Assembly: GCA_027854065.1 (NCBI GenBank)
Contig: JAQGEF010000034.1
Coordinates: 1 to 38,143 of the forward strand
DNA length: 38,143 bases
Reading direction: 5' to 3'
From: Polluticaenibacter yanchengensis
GTDB taxonomy: Bacteria > Bacteroidota > Bacteroidia > Chitinophagales > Chitinophagaceae
Shown here: one piece after another, positions 9,458 through 16,940 of the stretch
Numbering within the stretch: position 1 is the first letter of the stretch
How the letters are laid out: the number at the start of each line of letters is the position of its first letter
The notes under the pieces: generated by a model
Told to the model about the DNA's origin: nothing
Database searches by the model: none
What the model saw: only the letters and a program-made list of their open reading frames with translations
Position numbers and translations under genes: made by a program

Positions 9458-10180
9458 TTATGGCTTTTTCTTTTTAAACTTACTCAATTTACCATTTACA
9501 TAGTAAAGAATATCATCATCGGCTGTATTTTTTCTAAGCCACTTATAAGAGGGGCGGTATTCTGCCATAAATGTGATTAATTCATCACCTGCCAGGGAAG
9601 TATAACCTGCCACCACCTGTTCATTCCAACGTGAATTGATATAGGCATCTTCTTCTAAAATTTCGAATAAAGACCTTGCCGCACGTTTTGTTTTTTCGCG
9701 CTTTGTAAAATGATCTATATTAATAGCCACACCAAAACCCAGGTTATTTGCCTGGCTGATAACGGGAATTTTATTTTCGCCAACCGTTCTTAAAAAGTAG
9801 GTTCTGCGTGCCAGGCTATCCTGTTGGTATTTTGAATATTTATCGCTGGTGATAGTTACATCTTCTAAAGTACCATGGAGAGGTTTAAGTCTGAACGTAT
9901 AAGAAGAGTCTAAAATATTTTCAATCTTTATACTGACTGTATCAGAATAATAGCCATCTTTTATAAAAGCTAAAAGAGAGCCGACACCAGCTTCTACGGC
10001 AAAACTACCGTTCATATTGGTACTGGAAGAAACGCCTTTTGTTACCAGTAAAATAGTGGTATTTGCCAGCGGCTTTTGGGTAGCGGAATCAATAACCGTC
10101 CCTTTAAATACTTTATTTTGGGCAAGTCCTACCTGGCTGATGCATAAAATAATAAACGCGAAAATGTACAAACGTTTCAT
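9458..10180 (-). CDS. Exported protein with carboxypeptidase-like regulatory domain
   Basis: 240 residues. A signal peptide (1-21, ending GLAQ) is followed by a CarboxypepD_reg-like beta-sandwich (about 23-100) with typical GTVIDSATQKPLANTTI and GSFAV segments. The rest (about 105-240) is rich in charged and aromatic residues, with no enzyme motif that I recognise. Such proteins without a TonB barrel are common in Bacteroidota; the sandwich is thought to be a structural or interaction module at the cell envelope. It is the first gene of a two-gene unit with the SnoaL-like lipoprotein. The molecular role is unknown. Confidence 0.8.
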   Translation of the reverse strand: MKRLYIFAFIILCISQVGLAQNKVFKGTVIDSATQKPLANTTILLVTKGVSSSTNMNGSFAVEAGVGSLLAFIKDGYYSDTVSIKIENILDSSYTFRLKPLHGTLEDVTITSDKYSKYQQDSLARRTYFLRTVGENKIPVISQANNLGFGVAINIDHFTKREKTKRAARSLFEILEEDAYINSRWNEQVVAGYTSLAGDELITFMAEYRPSYKWLRKNTADDDILYYVNGKLSKFKKKKP

Positions 10181-10362
10181 TTACTTAAATTTATACTGTA
10201 AAAGTAATTTTTTAATAAATAGCAAAACCACCATTTAAGATGCATTTAGCATTTATATTTATTGCAAGAATCAAACCCAAATTAAATATGTCCAAAATGG
10301 CGGTGATTTTTTTTGATGCCCCAGTTAATAACTGTTCAAAAGTTCTTCAGTAATAAAAAGCA

Positions 10363-11118
10363 TTAAGCTTGGGCCTGATATCCGATACAGGACGCTAATA
10401 CGATGCCTGTAGCAATAGCTGCATTCAAACTCTCGGCTTCGCCATATTTTGGAATTGTGATCGCTTTGGAAATATAAGGCAGATTGTCTGGCCGAATGCC
10501 TTTTCCTTCGTTGCCTATAATGATAATACCAGGTTTTAGTGCACCCGATTTAAATAAATTATCACCATTGAGTAAAGTGCCATAAATGGGTAATTGCATA
10601 TTGTTATGTAAAACCTGTTTCAGTTCCTGGTAATGGATTTTTACCCGCCATAAACTCCCCATTGCAGCCTGCACTACTTTTGGGTTATAACAATCTACTG
10701 TATCAACAGAGCAAATGATATTTTCTATTCCAAACCAATCAGCCAGCCTGATAATGCTTCCTAAATTACCTGGATCCTGGATACCGTCCAGGACCAGGTT
10801 CCATTTTCCCGCAGGTAAAGATCCAAGTTGCGGAGTATCCATATGCACCACAGCCAATACAGAAGTTGATGTTTGCAATTGTGACATTTTAGTCATTTCA
10901 AAAGGCTCAACAATGGTTATGCTTACATTTTTACTTTTTGCCAATGCCAGGTCATCCCAGTCCTTTAAAGCATAAACAGCATTGACGTATTTAGAATAGC
11001 CATTTAATAAATCGTTAATTACCTTTGTGCCTTCCGCTATATATACACCATTTTCCTGTCTGAATTTTTTATTGGCAAGACTTTGGATATATTTGATATC
11101 ATTTTTACTAACGCTCAT
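10363..11118 (-). CDS. TrmH/SpoU-family RNA 2'-O-methyltransferase
   Basis: 251 residues. An N-terminal substrate-binding domain (about 1-95) precedes the SPOUT methylase knot. The three SpoU motifs are clear: DPGNLGSIIR at 115-124 with the conserved arginine R124, IGNEGKGI at 201-208, and AESLNAAIA at 228-236, which form the SAM-binding trefoil knot. The family methylates 2'-OH of rRNA or tRNA; domain layout suggests an RlmB/TrmH-like rRNA or tRNA enzyme, but the target base cannot be assigned. It is divergent from tamL, and the two start codons are only 6 bases apart. The ATG at 11118 is the natural start. Confidence 0.93.
   Translation of the reverse strand: MSVSKNDIKYIQSLANKKFRQENGVYIAEGTKVINDLLNGYSKYVNAVYALKDWDDLALAKSKNVSITIVEPFEMTKMSQLQTSTSVLAVVHMDTPQLGSLPAGKWNLVLDGIQDPGNLGSIIRLADWFGIENIICSVDTVDCYNPKVVQAAMGSLWRVKIHYQELKQVLHNNMQLPIYGTLLNGDNLFKSGALKPGIIIIGNEGKGIRPDNLPYISKAITIPKYGEAESLNAAIATGIVLASCIGYQAQA
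11088..11095 (+). promoter_or_regulatory. -7 promoter element of tamL, inside the methyltransferase gene
   Basis: TATATTTG matches TAnnTTTG exactly and lies 30 bases before the tamL ATG, within codons 8-11 of the divergent methyltransferase gene. A TTG at the ideal -33 spacing is not seen. Confidence 0.5.
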
Positions 11119-11124
11119 ACTTAT

Positions 11125-13497
11125 ATGCTATTAAAACCAAAAATTGAGAACCCAAAATTACAAAGGATAACAGGTTATATCTTTTTTATTTTTTGCATTT
11201 CGTTAATTATTGGTTGCGCAGGAACTAATATACCAAAAGACAAACCTTATATATTTGAAAATAAAATTTCGTTGACCAACGCATCTGTACTATCTAATGA
11301 TGACAGGGCCATGCTGAATGAAGTGTTATACGAATATATTGATGACAGTTTACAAGTTCCTGTAAAATATATCCTGGGAATTAAGAAGATTGTGAATCCT
11401 CCTGTTTTTGATTCCATATATATGGCCAAAACAAAAGTCTATTTTCAAAACTACCTTAATTCAATTGGCTTTTACGGAGCAAGCATAAAAGATACTTTTA
11501 CATTAGATTCTACAAAAAAAGATGGTATAAAGGCCAGGACCAAATTTGAAATAAATCTTGGTAAAAATTTAAAAGTCGATTCTGTGGTCTATAAATTTGC
11601 TAATAATGACCTGAAACTCATCGCCGACAGTGCTGTAAAAGATGCTATTTTAAGTAAAGATTTTGCCTACTCCAAAGATAAGGTGGCCAGCGAATTAGAC
11701 CGTTTGGCGAGTTTGTACAGAAAAAAAGGTTATTTGCTGATCAGCAGGTCCAGCTTACTGGCTATTGGTGATACAGTTGACCCGTCTTTAGTAAACCTCT
11801 TTAATGATGACCCCATTACCCAACTTTTACAAGCCCAAAAACGAATTGAAGATCCAAGAATTACATTAGAAATTATGGAGCGGGATGGCGTGGACAGTAA
11901 TGTGTTCCGCAAGTTTACCATTGACAGTGTTATTATTTACCCGGATGCCAAAATATCGGACGACCAGTTATCTATAATGCAAAATCCTAATCTCAGGACC
12001 TTTTATGCCCGGGAAGGCTCTAAAATACTGATCAGGGAAGATGGTAATTATTTTAGCAAACGCATGCTGCGCCGATTCAACTACCTGTTTCCCAACAGGA
12101 TTTATTCAGATGAAAACTATTTTAAAACCATAAATGGTTATTCACGATTGGGAACCTGGGAGCAGGTGGAAGCCAGACCGGTTATCAAACAAACAGATTC
12201 TTCTTCACTGGTCGATTTTCATATTTTCCTCTACCCTTCTAAAAAACACAGTTTCCAGGTGGACCTGGAAGGAAGTCAGAATAATAATATATCATTAAGT
12301 TCGTCATTAAGTGGCCGCTTTTTAGCACTCGGGCTGATCCTTTCCGAGCGTAACAGGAATTTCTGGGGTACGGGTACACAGAGTAGTACGAATGCGCGTG
12401 TAGGCTTTGAGTTGAATAACGGCAGAAATCGCGAGGGTGATTTTATTCAAACGTTTGTGGCCAGTGTGAACCAAACCTTTAGTATTCCGAGATTGCTGGA
12501 ACCAATGTCCTGGCTTGTAAAGCGGCGCCAGGATGTGTCCAGAACTAATTTAAACTTCGGTGCATCTTATACGGACAGATTCAACTTCTACAAACAGACA
12601 GGCTATAATATTTCGATGCAATACGATTGGAGAAAGGGTAAAAACGCTTACAGTATTTCCATTCCTAACTTCGAATCTGTAAGTATAAACGAAACGGATA
12701 GTTTAAGGAAAGAACTGGACCGCAACCCTGCCTTACTTTATGCATTTACACCCGGTAATATTTTGAGTGTAAAAACTTCATGGGAACATAGTTTTACTTT
12801 TAAAAACCGCAGTAAAAATGCTTACTCCCGGATTGGTGCAGAAATTGCGCCATTTAATTTTACAATCCTGAAAAAAGCATCTTTCCAATTTGTAAAATTC
12901 GATGGCTTGATTGTCTACAACAAGACGAAACTCAATTCATCCTGGAATTTCCGTGCTTATGGCGGTGTTGGCTGGGACATTAGTAACAATAGCCGCAATG
13001 CTACCCTCCCGTATTTCAGGCAATATGTTGCCGGTGGCAGCAACAGCATGCGTGCCTGGGGATTACGTCAGCTAGGCCTGGGAAGTAGTATTGTAAGTGA
13101 TACATCCAGATTTACAGACCGTTTTGGTGATATTCAATTAGAAATGAATGCGGAATACCGCTTTAACCTGGCAAGATTATTTGGATTTAAAATCTCCAGT
13201 GCCTTATTCGCAGACATTGGTAATATCTGGAACCATAAGCCAAACATTGACGGATATGGTGATTTTAATGTTAAATACCTCTATAGGGATCTGGCAATGG
13301 GCGTAGGCACAGGTTTGCGCATTGATTTCAGTTATCTTATTATTCGCTTAGATATGGGATACAAGGTGAAGGACCCGGTAAGAGATACGAACGGGGGCTG
13401 GATGGATAAGCTGGAATGGCGAAGTGAATCGACACGTACACCTGGTGTAAGGCATAGTAATGTCAGTTTTCAGTTTGGTATTGGATACCCGTTCTAA
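11125..13497 (+). CDS. tamL: TamL-type BamA/TamA-family outer membrane lipoprotein
   Basis: 790 residues from the ATG at 11125; an in-frame TTG at 11083 would give a longer protein, but it lies inside the divergent gene and spoils the signal. The N-terminus is a lipoprotein signal with lipobox IIGC (Cys31), the hallmark of TamL, the lipidated Bacteroidota relative of TamA. POTRA-like beta-alpha units occupy about 60-330, followed by a 16-strand Omp85 barrel (about 370-790) with the surface-antigen segments YFRQYVAGGSNSMRAWG and the terminal GIGYPF ending in phenylalanine. The family inserts or exports outer membrane components together with TamB. No tamB is adjacent here. A strong bidirectional terminator separates the gene from pnp. 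Confidence 0.9.
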   Translation: MLLKPKIENPKLQRITGYIFFIFCISLIIGCAGTNIPKDKPYIFENKISLTNASVLSNDDRAMLNEVLYEYIDDSLQVPVKYILGIKKIVNPPVFDSIYMAKTKVYFQNYLNSIGFYGASIKDTFTLDSTKKDGIKARTKFEINLGKNLKVDSVVYKFANNDLKLIADSAVKDAILSKDFAYSKDKVASELDRLASLYRKKGYLLISRSSLLAIGDTVDPSLVNLFNDDPITQLLQAQKRIEDPRITLEIMERDGVDSNVFRKFTIDSVIIYPDAKISDDQLSIMQNPNLRTFYAREGSKILIREDGNYFSKRMLRRFNYLFPNRIYSDENYFKTINGYSRLGTWEQVEARPVIKQTDSSSLVDFHIFLYPSKKHSFQVDLEGSQNNNISLSSSLSGRFLALGLILSERNRNFWGTGTQSSTNARVGFELNNGRNREGDFIQTFVASVNQTFSIPRLLEPMSWLVKRRQDVSRTNLNFGASYTDRFNFYKQTGYNISMQYDWRKGKNAYSISIPNFESVSINETDSLRKELDRNPALLYAFTPGNILSVKTSWEHSFTFKNRSKNAYSRIGAEIAPFNFTILKKASFQFVKFDGLIVYNKTKLNSSWNFRAYGGVGWDISNNSRNATLPYFRQYVAGGSNSMRAWGLRQLGLGSSIVSDTSRFTDRFGDIQLEMNAEYRFNLARLFGFKISSALFADIGNIWNHKPNIDGYGDFNVKYLYRDLAMGVGTGLRIDFSYLIIRLDMGYKVKDPVRDTNGGWMDKLEWRSESTRTPGVRHSNVSFQFGIGYPF
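11153..11160 (-). promoter_or_regulatory. -7 promoter element of the methyltransferase, inside tamL
   Basis: On the minus strand this reads TAATTTTG, an exact TAnnTTTG match, 35 bases before the methyltransferase ATG and within the first dozen codons of tamL. No clean -33 TTG accompanies it. Confidence 0.4.
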
Positions 13498-13612
13498 ACC
13501 TGATTTATGAAGTGAGTCATTTGCTGTGATACTATTACAGAAGTATTACATGAATAATAATAGTTACAATTTCCTTTGCACCTTGTTATCATCAAATCAA
13601 AATAGTACCCAT

Positions 13613-13646
13613 AAAAAAACTGCATCAGTTCTGATGCAGTTTTTAT
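13613..13646. terminator. Bidirectional intrinsic terminator between tamL and pnp
   Basis: A near-perfect hairpin with arms ACTGCATCAG / CTGATGCAGT is flanked by an A-run on the left and a T-run on the right, so it can end transcription from tamL (plus) and from pnp (minus). Confidence 0.9.
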
Positions 13647-13662
13647 TAAGATCAAATATATT

Positions 13663-15825
13663 CTATTCACCTTTATCTTCACCTTCAGCTACTTTCACAC
13701 CTTCCGGCTTAGGTAATAATACTTTGCGGCTTAATTTAAATTTACCGGTCTTCGGATCAGTTCCGGTCAATTTCACCTTAACAACATCACCTTCTTTTAC
13801 AACGCCTTCTAATGTTTCAAGACGTTTCCAGCTTACTTCGCTAATGTGTAATAAACCTTGTTTGTTTGGCAGGAATTCCACAAACGCACCGTATGGCATA
13901 ATGCTCTTAACAGTAGCTTCATACACTTCTCCAACAGTTGGTACCATTACAATACCTTTAATCCATTTAACCGCTGCATCTACGCCTTCTTTCTCACTAC
14001 CAAAGATGCTTACTTCACCTTTTTCGTTTACTTCTTCAATATTGATAGTCGTACCGGTCACTTTTTGCATTTCCTGGATCACTTTACCACCTGGCCCGAT
14101 AACAGCACCAATAAATTCTTTATCGATGATTAACATTTCCATGCGTGGTGCGTGAGGTTTTACTTCTGCGCGGTGAGCAGGTACTGTTGCATACATATGG
14201 TCTAATATGTGTAAACGGGCATCGCGTGCCTGTAACAATGCTTCACGCATAACATCCATGCTTAAGCCATCTACCTTAATGTCCATTTGTACACCGCAGA
14301 TACCATCGCGGGTACCGGTTACTTTAAAGTCCATATCCCCTAAATGATCTTCATCACCTAAGATATCTGTTAAGATAGCATATTTTCCATCGCTGGCACG
14401 GCTGATTAACCCCATCGCTACACCACTTACGTGTTTCGGCACTGGTACACCGGCATCCATTAATGCTAATGAACCTGCGCAGACAGTAGCCATAGATGAT
14501 GAACCGTTAGATTCCAGGATATCACTTACAACACGTACTGTATATGGATATTCGGCTGAAGGCATCATTTGTTTTAAGCTACGCATGGCAAGATTACCAT
14601 GACCTACTTCACGACGGCCCGGGCCACGCAACATTTTAATTTCACCTGTACTGAACGGTGGAAAGTTATAGTGCAAAATGAATTTTGTATAATCAGATGT
14701 CTGGGCGCTTTCTACCAGTAGCTCATCCTGCGGGGTACCCAGGGTAACGGTAGTGAGTGATTGTGTTTCTCCACGGGTAAATAAAGCAGAACCATGTGGT
14801 GTTGGCAATAAATCTGTTTCCATCGCTAACGGACGCACAGTTACCAAATCACGACCATCTAAACGTACACGCTCATCAAGGATCATATTACGTACCACAT
14901 CATATTGTAAATCGTGATAGTAATGACCAATCAGGGCTAAATCCTCAACAGGAGTTGTTTCTACGTCAAACTCAGCAGCAATTTCAATACCTAAAGCTTT
15001 AATGGCATCGCTTCTATCATGTTTGGCAGAAGCACTGGTGGCAATTGCATGTAATTTTTGCTGACCTAAAGCGTACACTTTATTTTTAATTTCCTCATTA
15101 CGATAAGGCTTGGTATATTCTCTTTTTGCAGCAACACCTGCCTGGGCAGCTAATTCTTTTTGAGCAGCTATCTGTACACGGATAGCATTGTGCGCTACCT
15201 GTAAAGCCTGTACCAAATCTTCCTCGCTACATTCTTTACTTTCACCTTCTACCATCATGATGTTCTCTTCGGTAGCAGCAATAATAAAGTCCATATCGCT
15301 TTCTGCCATTTGTGTACGGGTTGGGTTTATAATAAACTGTCCACCGATACGGCTTACGCGTACTTCAGAAATTACTTCCTGAATAGGCACATCACTTACC
15401 GCTAAAGCAGCAGAAGCGGCTAAACAAGCTAAAGAATCCGGCAGAATATCTTTATCGCTTGATATTAATGTTATAATAACCTGTACTTCGCAGAAATAGT
15501 CTTCAGGAAATAAAGGGCGTAAAGCTCTATCCACTAAGCGACTGATCAATACTTCATAATCACTCAATTTTCCTTCACGCTTAAAGAAACTTCCTGGGAT
15601 ACGGCCTGCAGAGGCAAATTTTTCCTGGTAATCTACTGATAACGGGAAGAAAGACTGGCCTGGCTTAGGCTCTTTATTGGCAACAACTGTTGCGAATAAT
15701 ATGGTATTGCCACACTGTACGGTTACTGAACCGTCCGCCTGGCGGGCTAATTTACCGGTACCAATTGTAATTGGCGGTTGTCCACCACCCATATTAATAG
15801 TGGTAGATTTTGGTTGTGTTAACAT
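13663..15825 (-). CDS. pnp: Polyribonucleotide nucleotidyltransferase (PNPase)
   Basis: 720 residues from the ATG at 15825 (MLTQPKS); an in-frame TTG five codons upstream is unlikely to be used. PNPase is the phosphorolytic 3'-5' exoribonuclease of RNA decay. The first RNase PH-like domain (about 10-145) contains AGRIPGSFFKREGK, a helical linker follows, and the second RNase PH domain (about 320-530) carries GDEDHLGDMDFK with the catalytic and metal-binding aspartates near 490. A KH domain with GPGGK lies near 575 and an S1 domain with YGAFVEF at about 625-700. Length and domain order are complete. It lies downstream of rpsO, the order known from many bacteria, with two hairpins in the gap that could be RNA processing or autoregulatory sites. 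Confidence 0.98.
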   Translation of the reverse strand: MLTQPKSTTINMGGGQPPITIGTGKLARQADGSVTVQCGNTILFATVVANKEPKPGQSFFPLSVDYQEKFASAGRIPGSFFKREGKLSDYEVLISRLVDRALRPLFPEDYFCEVQVIITLISSDKDILPDSLACLAASAALAVSDVPIQEVISEVRVSRIGGQFIINPTRTQMAESDMDFIIAATEENIMMVEGESKECSEEDLVQALQVAHNAIRVQIAAQKELAAQAGVAAKREYTKPYRNEEIKNKVYALGQQKLHAIATSASAKHDRSDAIKALGIEIAAEFDVETTPVEDLALIGHYYHDLQYDVVRNMILDERVRLDGRDLVTVRPLAMETDLLPTPHGSALFTRGETQSLTTVTLGTPQDELLVESAQTSDYTKFILHYNFPPFSTGEIKMLRGPGRREVGHGNLAMRSLKQMMPSAEYPYTVRVVSDILESNGSSSMATVCAGSLALMDAGVPVPKHVSGVAMGLISRASDGKYAILTDILGDEDHLGDMDFKVTGTRDGICGVQMDIKVDGLSMDVMREALLQARDARLHILDHMYATVPAHRAEVKPHAPRMEMLIIDKEFIGAVIGPGGKVIQEMQKVTGTTINIEEVNEKGEVSIFGSEKEGVDAAVKWIKGIVMVPTVGEVYEATVKSIMPYGAFVEFLPNKQGLLHISEVSWKRLETLEGVVKEGDVVKVKLTGTDPKTGKFKLSRKVLLPKPEGVKVAEGEDKGE

Positions 15826-15928
15826 AAACGATTGTTTCAACTTGCAGCAACGGCATCTAACGCAGATTTATACTTTAAAACTGCAATTGCTACGATTAAT
15901 TTATTATTTTATAAAATGCACGTAAATG

Positions 15929-15955
15929 TACAACTTAGCAGGCATGTAAGTTGTA
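15929..15955 (-). promoter_or_regulatory. Stem-loop in the pnp leader
   Basis: Perfect 8-bp arms TACAACTT / AAGTTGTA with an 11-base loop, roughly 105 bases before the pnp ATG. It is well placed for a leader structure like the one through which PNPase controls its own mRNA in enterobacteria, but no such function is shown here. Confidence 0.45.
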
Positions 15956-15956
15956 A

Positions 15957-15975
15957 ATACAAAAAAAATTTGTAT
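15957..15975. repeat. AT-rich inverted repeat around an A-run
   Basis: ATACAAA and TTTGTAT flank five A bases. It is AT-only in the stem apart from one pair, so it is weak as a hairpin; it may contribute to termination after the neighbouring stem-loop. Confidence 0.3.
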
Positions 15976-15984
15976 AAAACGGAA

Positions 15985-16013
15985 ATCCCAATCAAAATAA
16001 ATTCGATTGGGAT
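15985..16013 (-). terminator. Stem-loop after rpsO (terminator or processing site)
   Basis: Nine-bp perfect arms ATCCCAATC / GATTGGGAT with an 11-base loop lie about 40 bases after the rpsO stop. On the minus strand the stem is followed by a broken T-rich run, so partial termination or RNase cleavage between rpsO and pnp is plausible. Confidence 0.6.
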
Positions 16014-16050
16014 ACCTATATCAATTAATTAATAAATAATCAATTTAATA

Positions 16051-16323
16051 TTATTTTCTGATGCCTAATTTTTCAATAAGTCCACGGTAACCTTCAAGGT
16101 TAGTTTTGCTTAAATAAGACAATAAACGCTTGCGTTGACCTACTAATTTCATTAAACCACGGTGAGTTCCGAAATCTTTTTTGTTCTCTTTCAAATGGGC
16201 AGAAAGTGCACTGATACGCTCTGTTAACAAAGCGATTTGACCTTCAACAGAACCAGTATTTTTAGCGCTACCACCATAAGTTTCGAAAATGCTGGCAACT
16301 TTTTCTTTTGTTAAATAAGGCAT
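16051..16323 (-). CDS. rpsO: 30S ribosomal protein S15
   Basis: 90 residues, the usual size. S15 binds the central domain of 16S rRNA early in 30S assembly. Typical segments are GSVEGQIALLTERI near 23-36, LKENKKDFGTHRGLMKLVGQRKRLL in the middle with the rRNA-contacting basic residues, and YLSKTNLEGYRGLIEKLGIRK at the end. It starts at the ATG at 16323 behind a leader with two good promoters, and precedes pnp on the same strand. The longer leader from the distal promoter could hold an S15 autoregulatory structure, but I could not fold one convincingly. Confidence 0.98.
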   Translation of the reverse strand: MPYLTKEKVASIFETYGGSAKNTGSVEGQIALLTERISALSAHLKENKKDFGTHRGLMKLVGQRKRLLSYLSKTNLEGYRGLIEKLGIRK

Positions 16324-16376
16324 CTTATTTTATTTTAAATCTGATAGTTATTATTAAATCCCTGTATTTGGGTTTG

Positions 16377-16407
16377 CAAAGGTAATTAGTTTTAAATTAC
16401 AAAACAA
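16377..16407 (-). promoter_or_regulatory. Proximal rpsO promoter (-33 TTG, 20-bp spacer, -7 TACCTTTG)
   Basis: On the minus strand TTG (16407-16405) is followed after exactly 20 bases by TACCTTTG (16384-16377), matching the Bacteroidota primary sigma consensus. The leader to the rpsO ATG would be about 45 bases. Confidence 0.75.
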
Positions 16408-16480
16408 ATAAAATATAAATATGCTTATACACATATTCACATTTCAATCGCATTACCTTGTCGATTTAATATTTTTGTTG

Positions 16481-16510
16481 CAAAAGTAATACAAAAAAAT
16501 AGCTTTTCAA
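16481..16510 (-). promoter_or_regulatory. Distal rpsO promoter (-33 TTG, 19-bp spacer, -7 TACTTTTG)
   Basis: On the minus strand TTG (16510-16508) is followed after 19 bases by TACTTTTG (16488-16481). Transcripts from here would carry a leader of about 150 bases that contains the proximal promoter. Confidence 0.75.
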
Positions 16511-16656
16511 TATTGATTTTGAGGGTTCGTGATAATTATAACCGCCATTCATGCCTGGTTTGTTTTAAAAACCGTTAAAATCTCATAGTTTTCACATAGG
16601 CCCACTCCAGATGCATGGCTATTCAGAACAGGTTAATGAACAACTTTCAGTAAAGG

Positions 16657-16689
16657 ACAAAAAAATAGTCATCTGTAGAAACAGACGAC
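16657..16689 (-). terminator. Probable terminator downstream of the TonB receptor
   Basis: A stem GTCATCTGT / ACAGACGAC with one mismatch and the tetraloop AGAA is followed on the minus strand by a seven-T run. It lies about 250 bases after the receptor stop codon. The rest of the 16324-16940 gap holds only the rpsO promoters and AT-rich sequence. Confidence 0.6.
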
Positions 16690-16940
16690 CTTAACGATTG
16701 CTTGCTATATGAAAATCTTAAATATCTTGAAAGGTTATGACTAAACCTTTGATCTTTTGTTTTGCTGGTACAAAAATAAAAACTGTTTACACATTTCAGA
16801 AATCATCGTTTAAACATTAAATTATTTCAAAGCGAAACAAATAATTTAAAATAACTTAATTATCAATCAGTTATACAGAATTAAAATATTACCTCCAAAC
16901 ATTTTTATCATTTCAAAAACCGGCTCATTTTTAATTTTCC

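Noticed and set aside
11083..11124. Upstream TTG start for tamL
   Set aside because: It would add 14 residues before the lipoprotein signal and lies upstream of the predicted transcription start; the ATG at 11125 is better.
13526..14155. 209-codon ORF on the plus strand opposite pnp
   Set aside because: It lies wholly over the pnp 3' end and the terminator hairpin, and its composition is that of an antisense shadow.
13663..16323. Frameshift or split in pnp
   Set aside because: All five domains read in one frame over the full length; the gene is intact.
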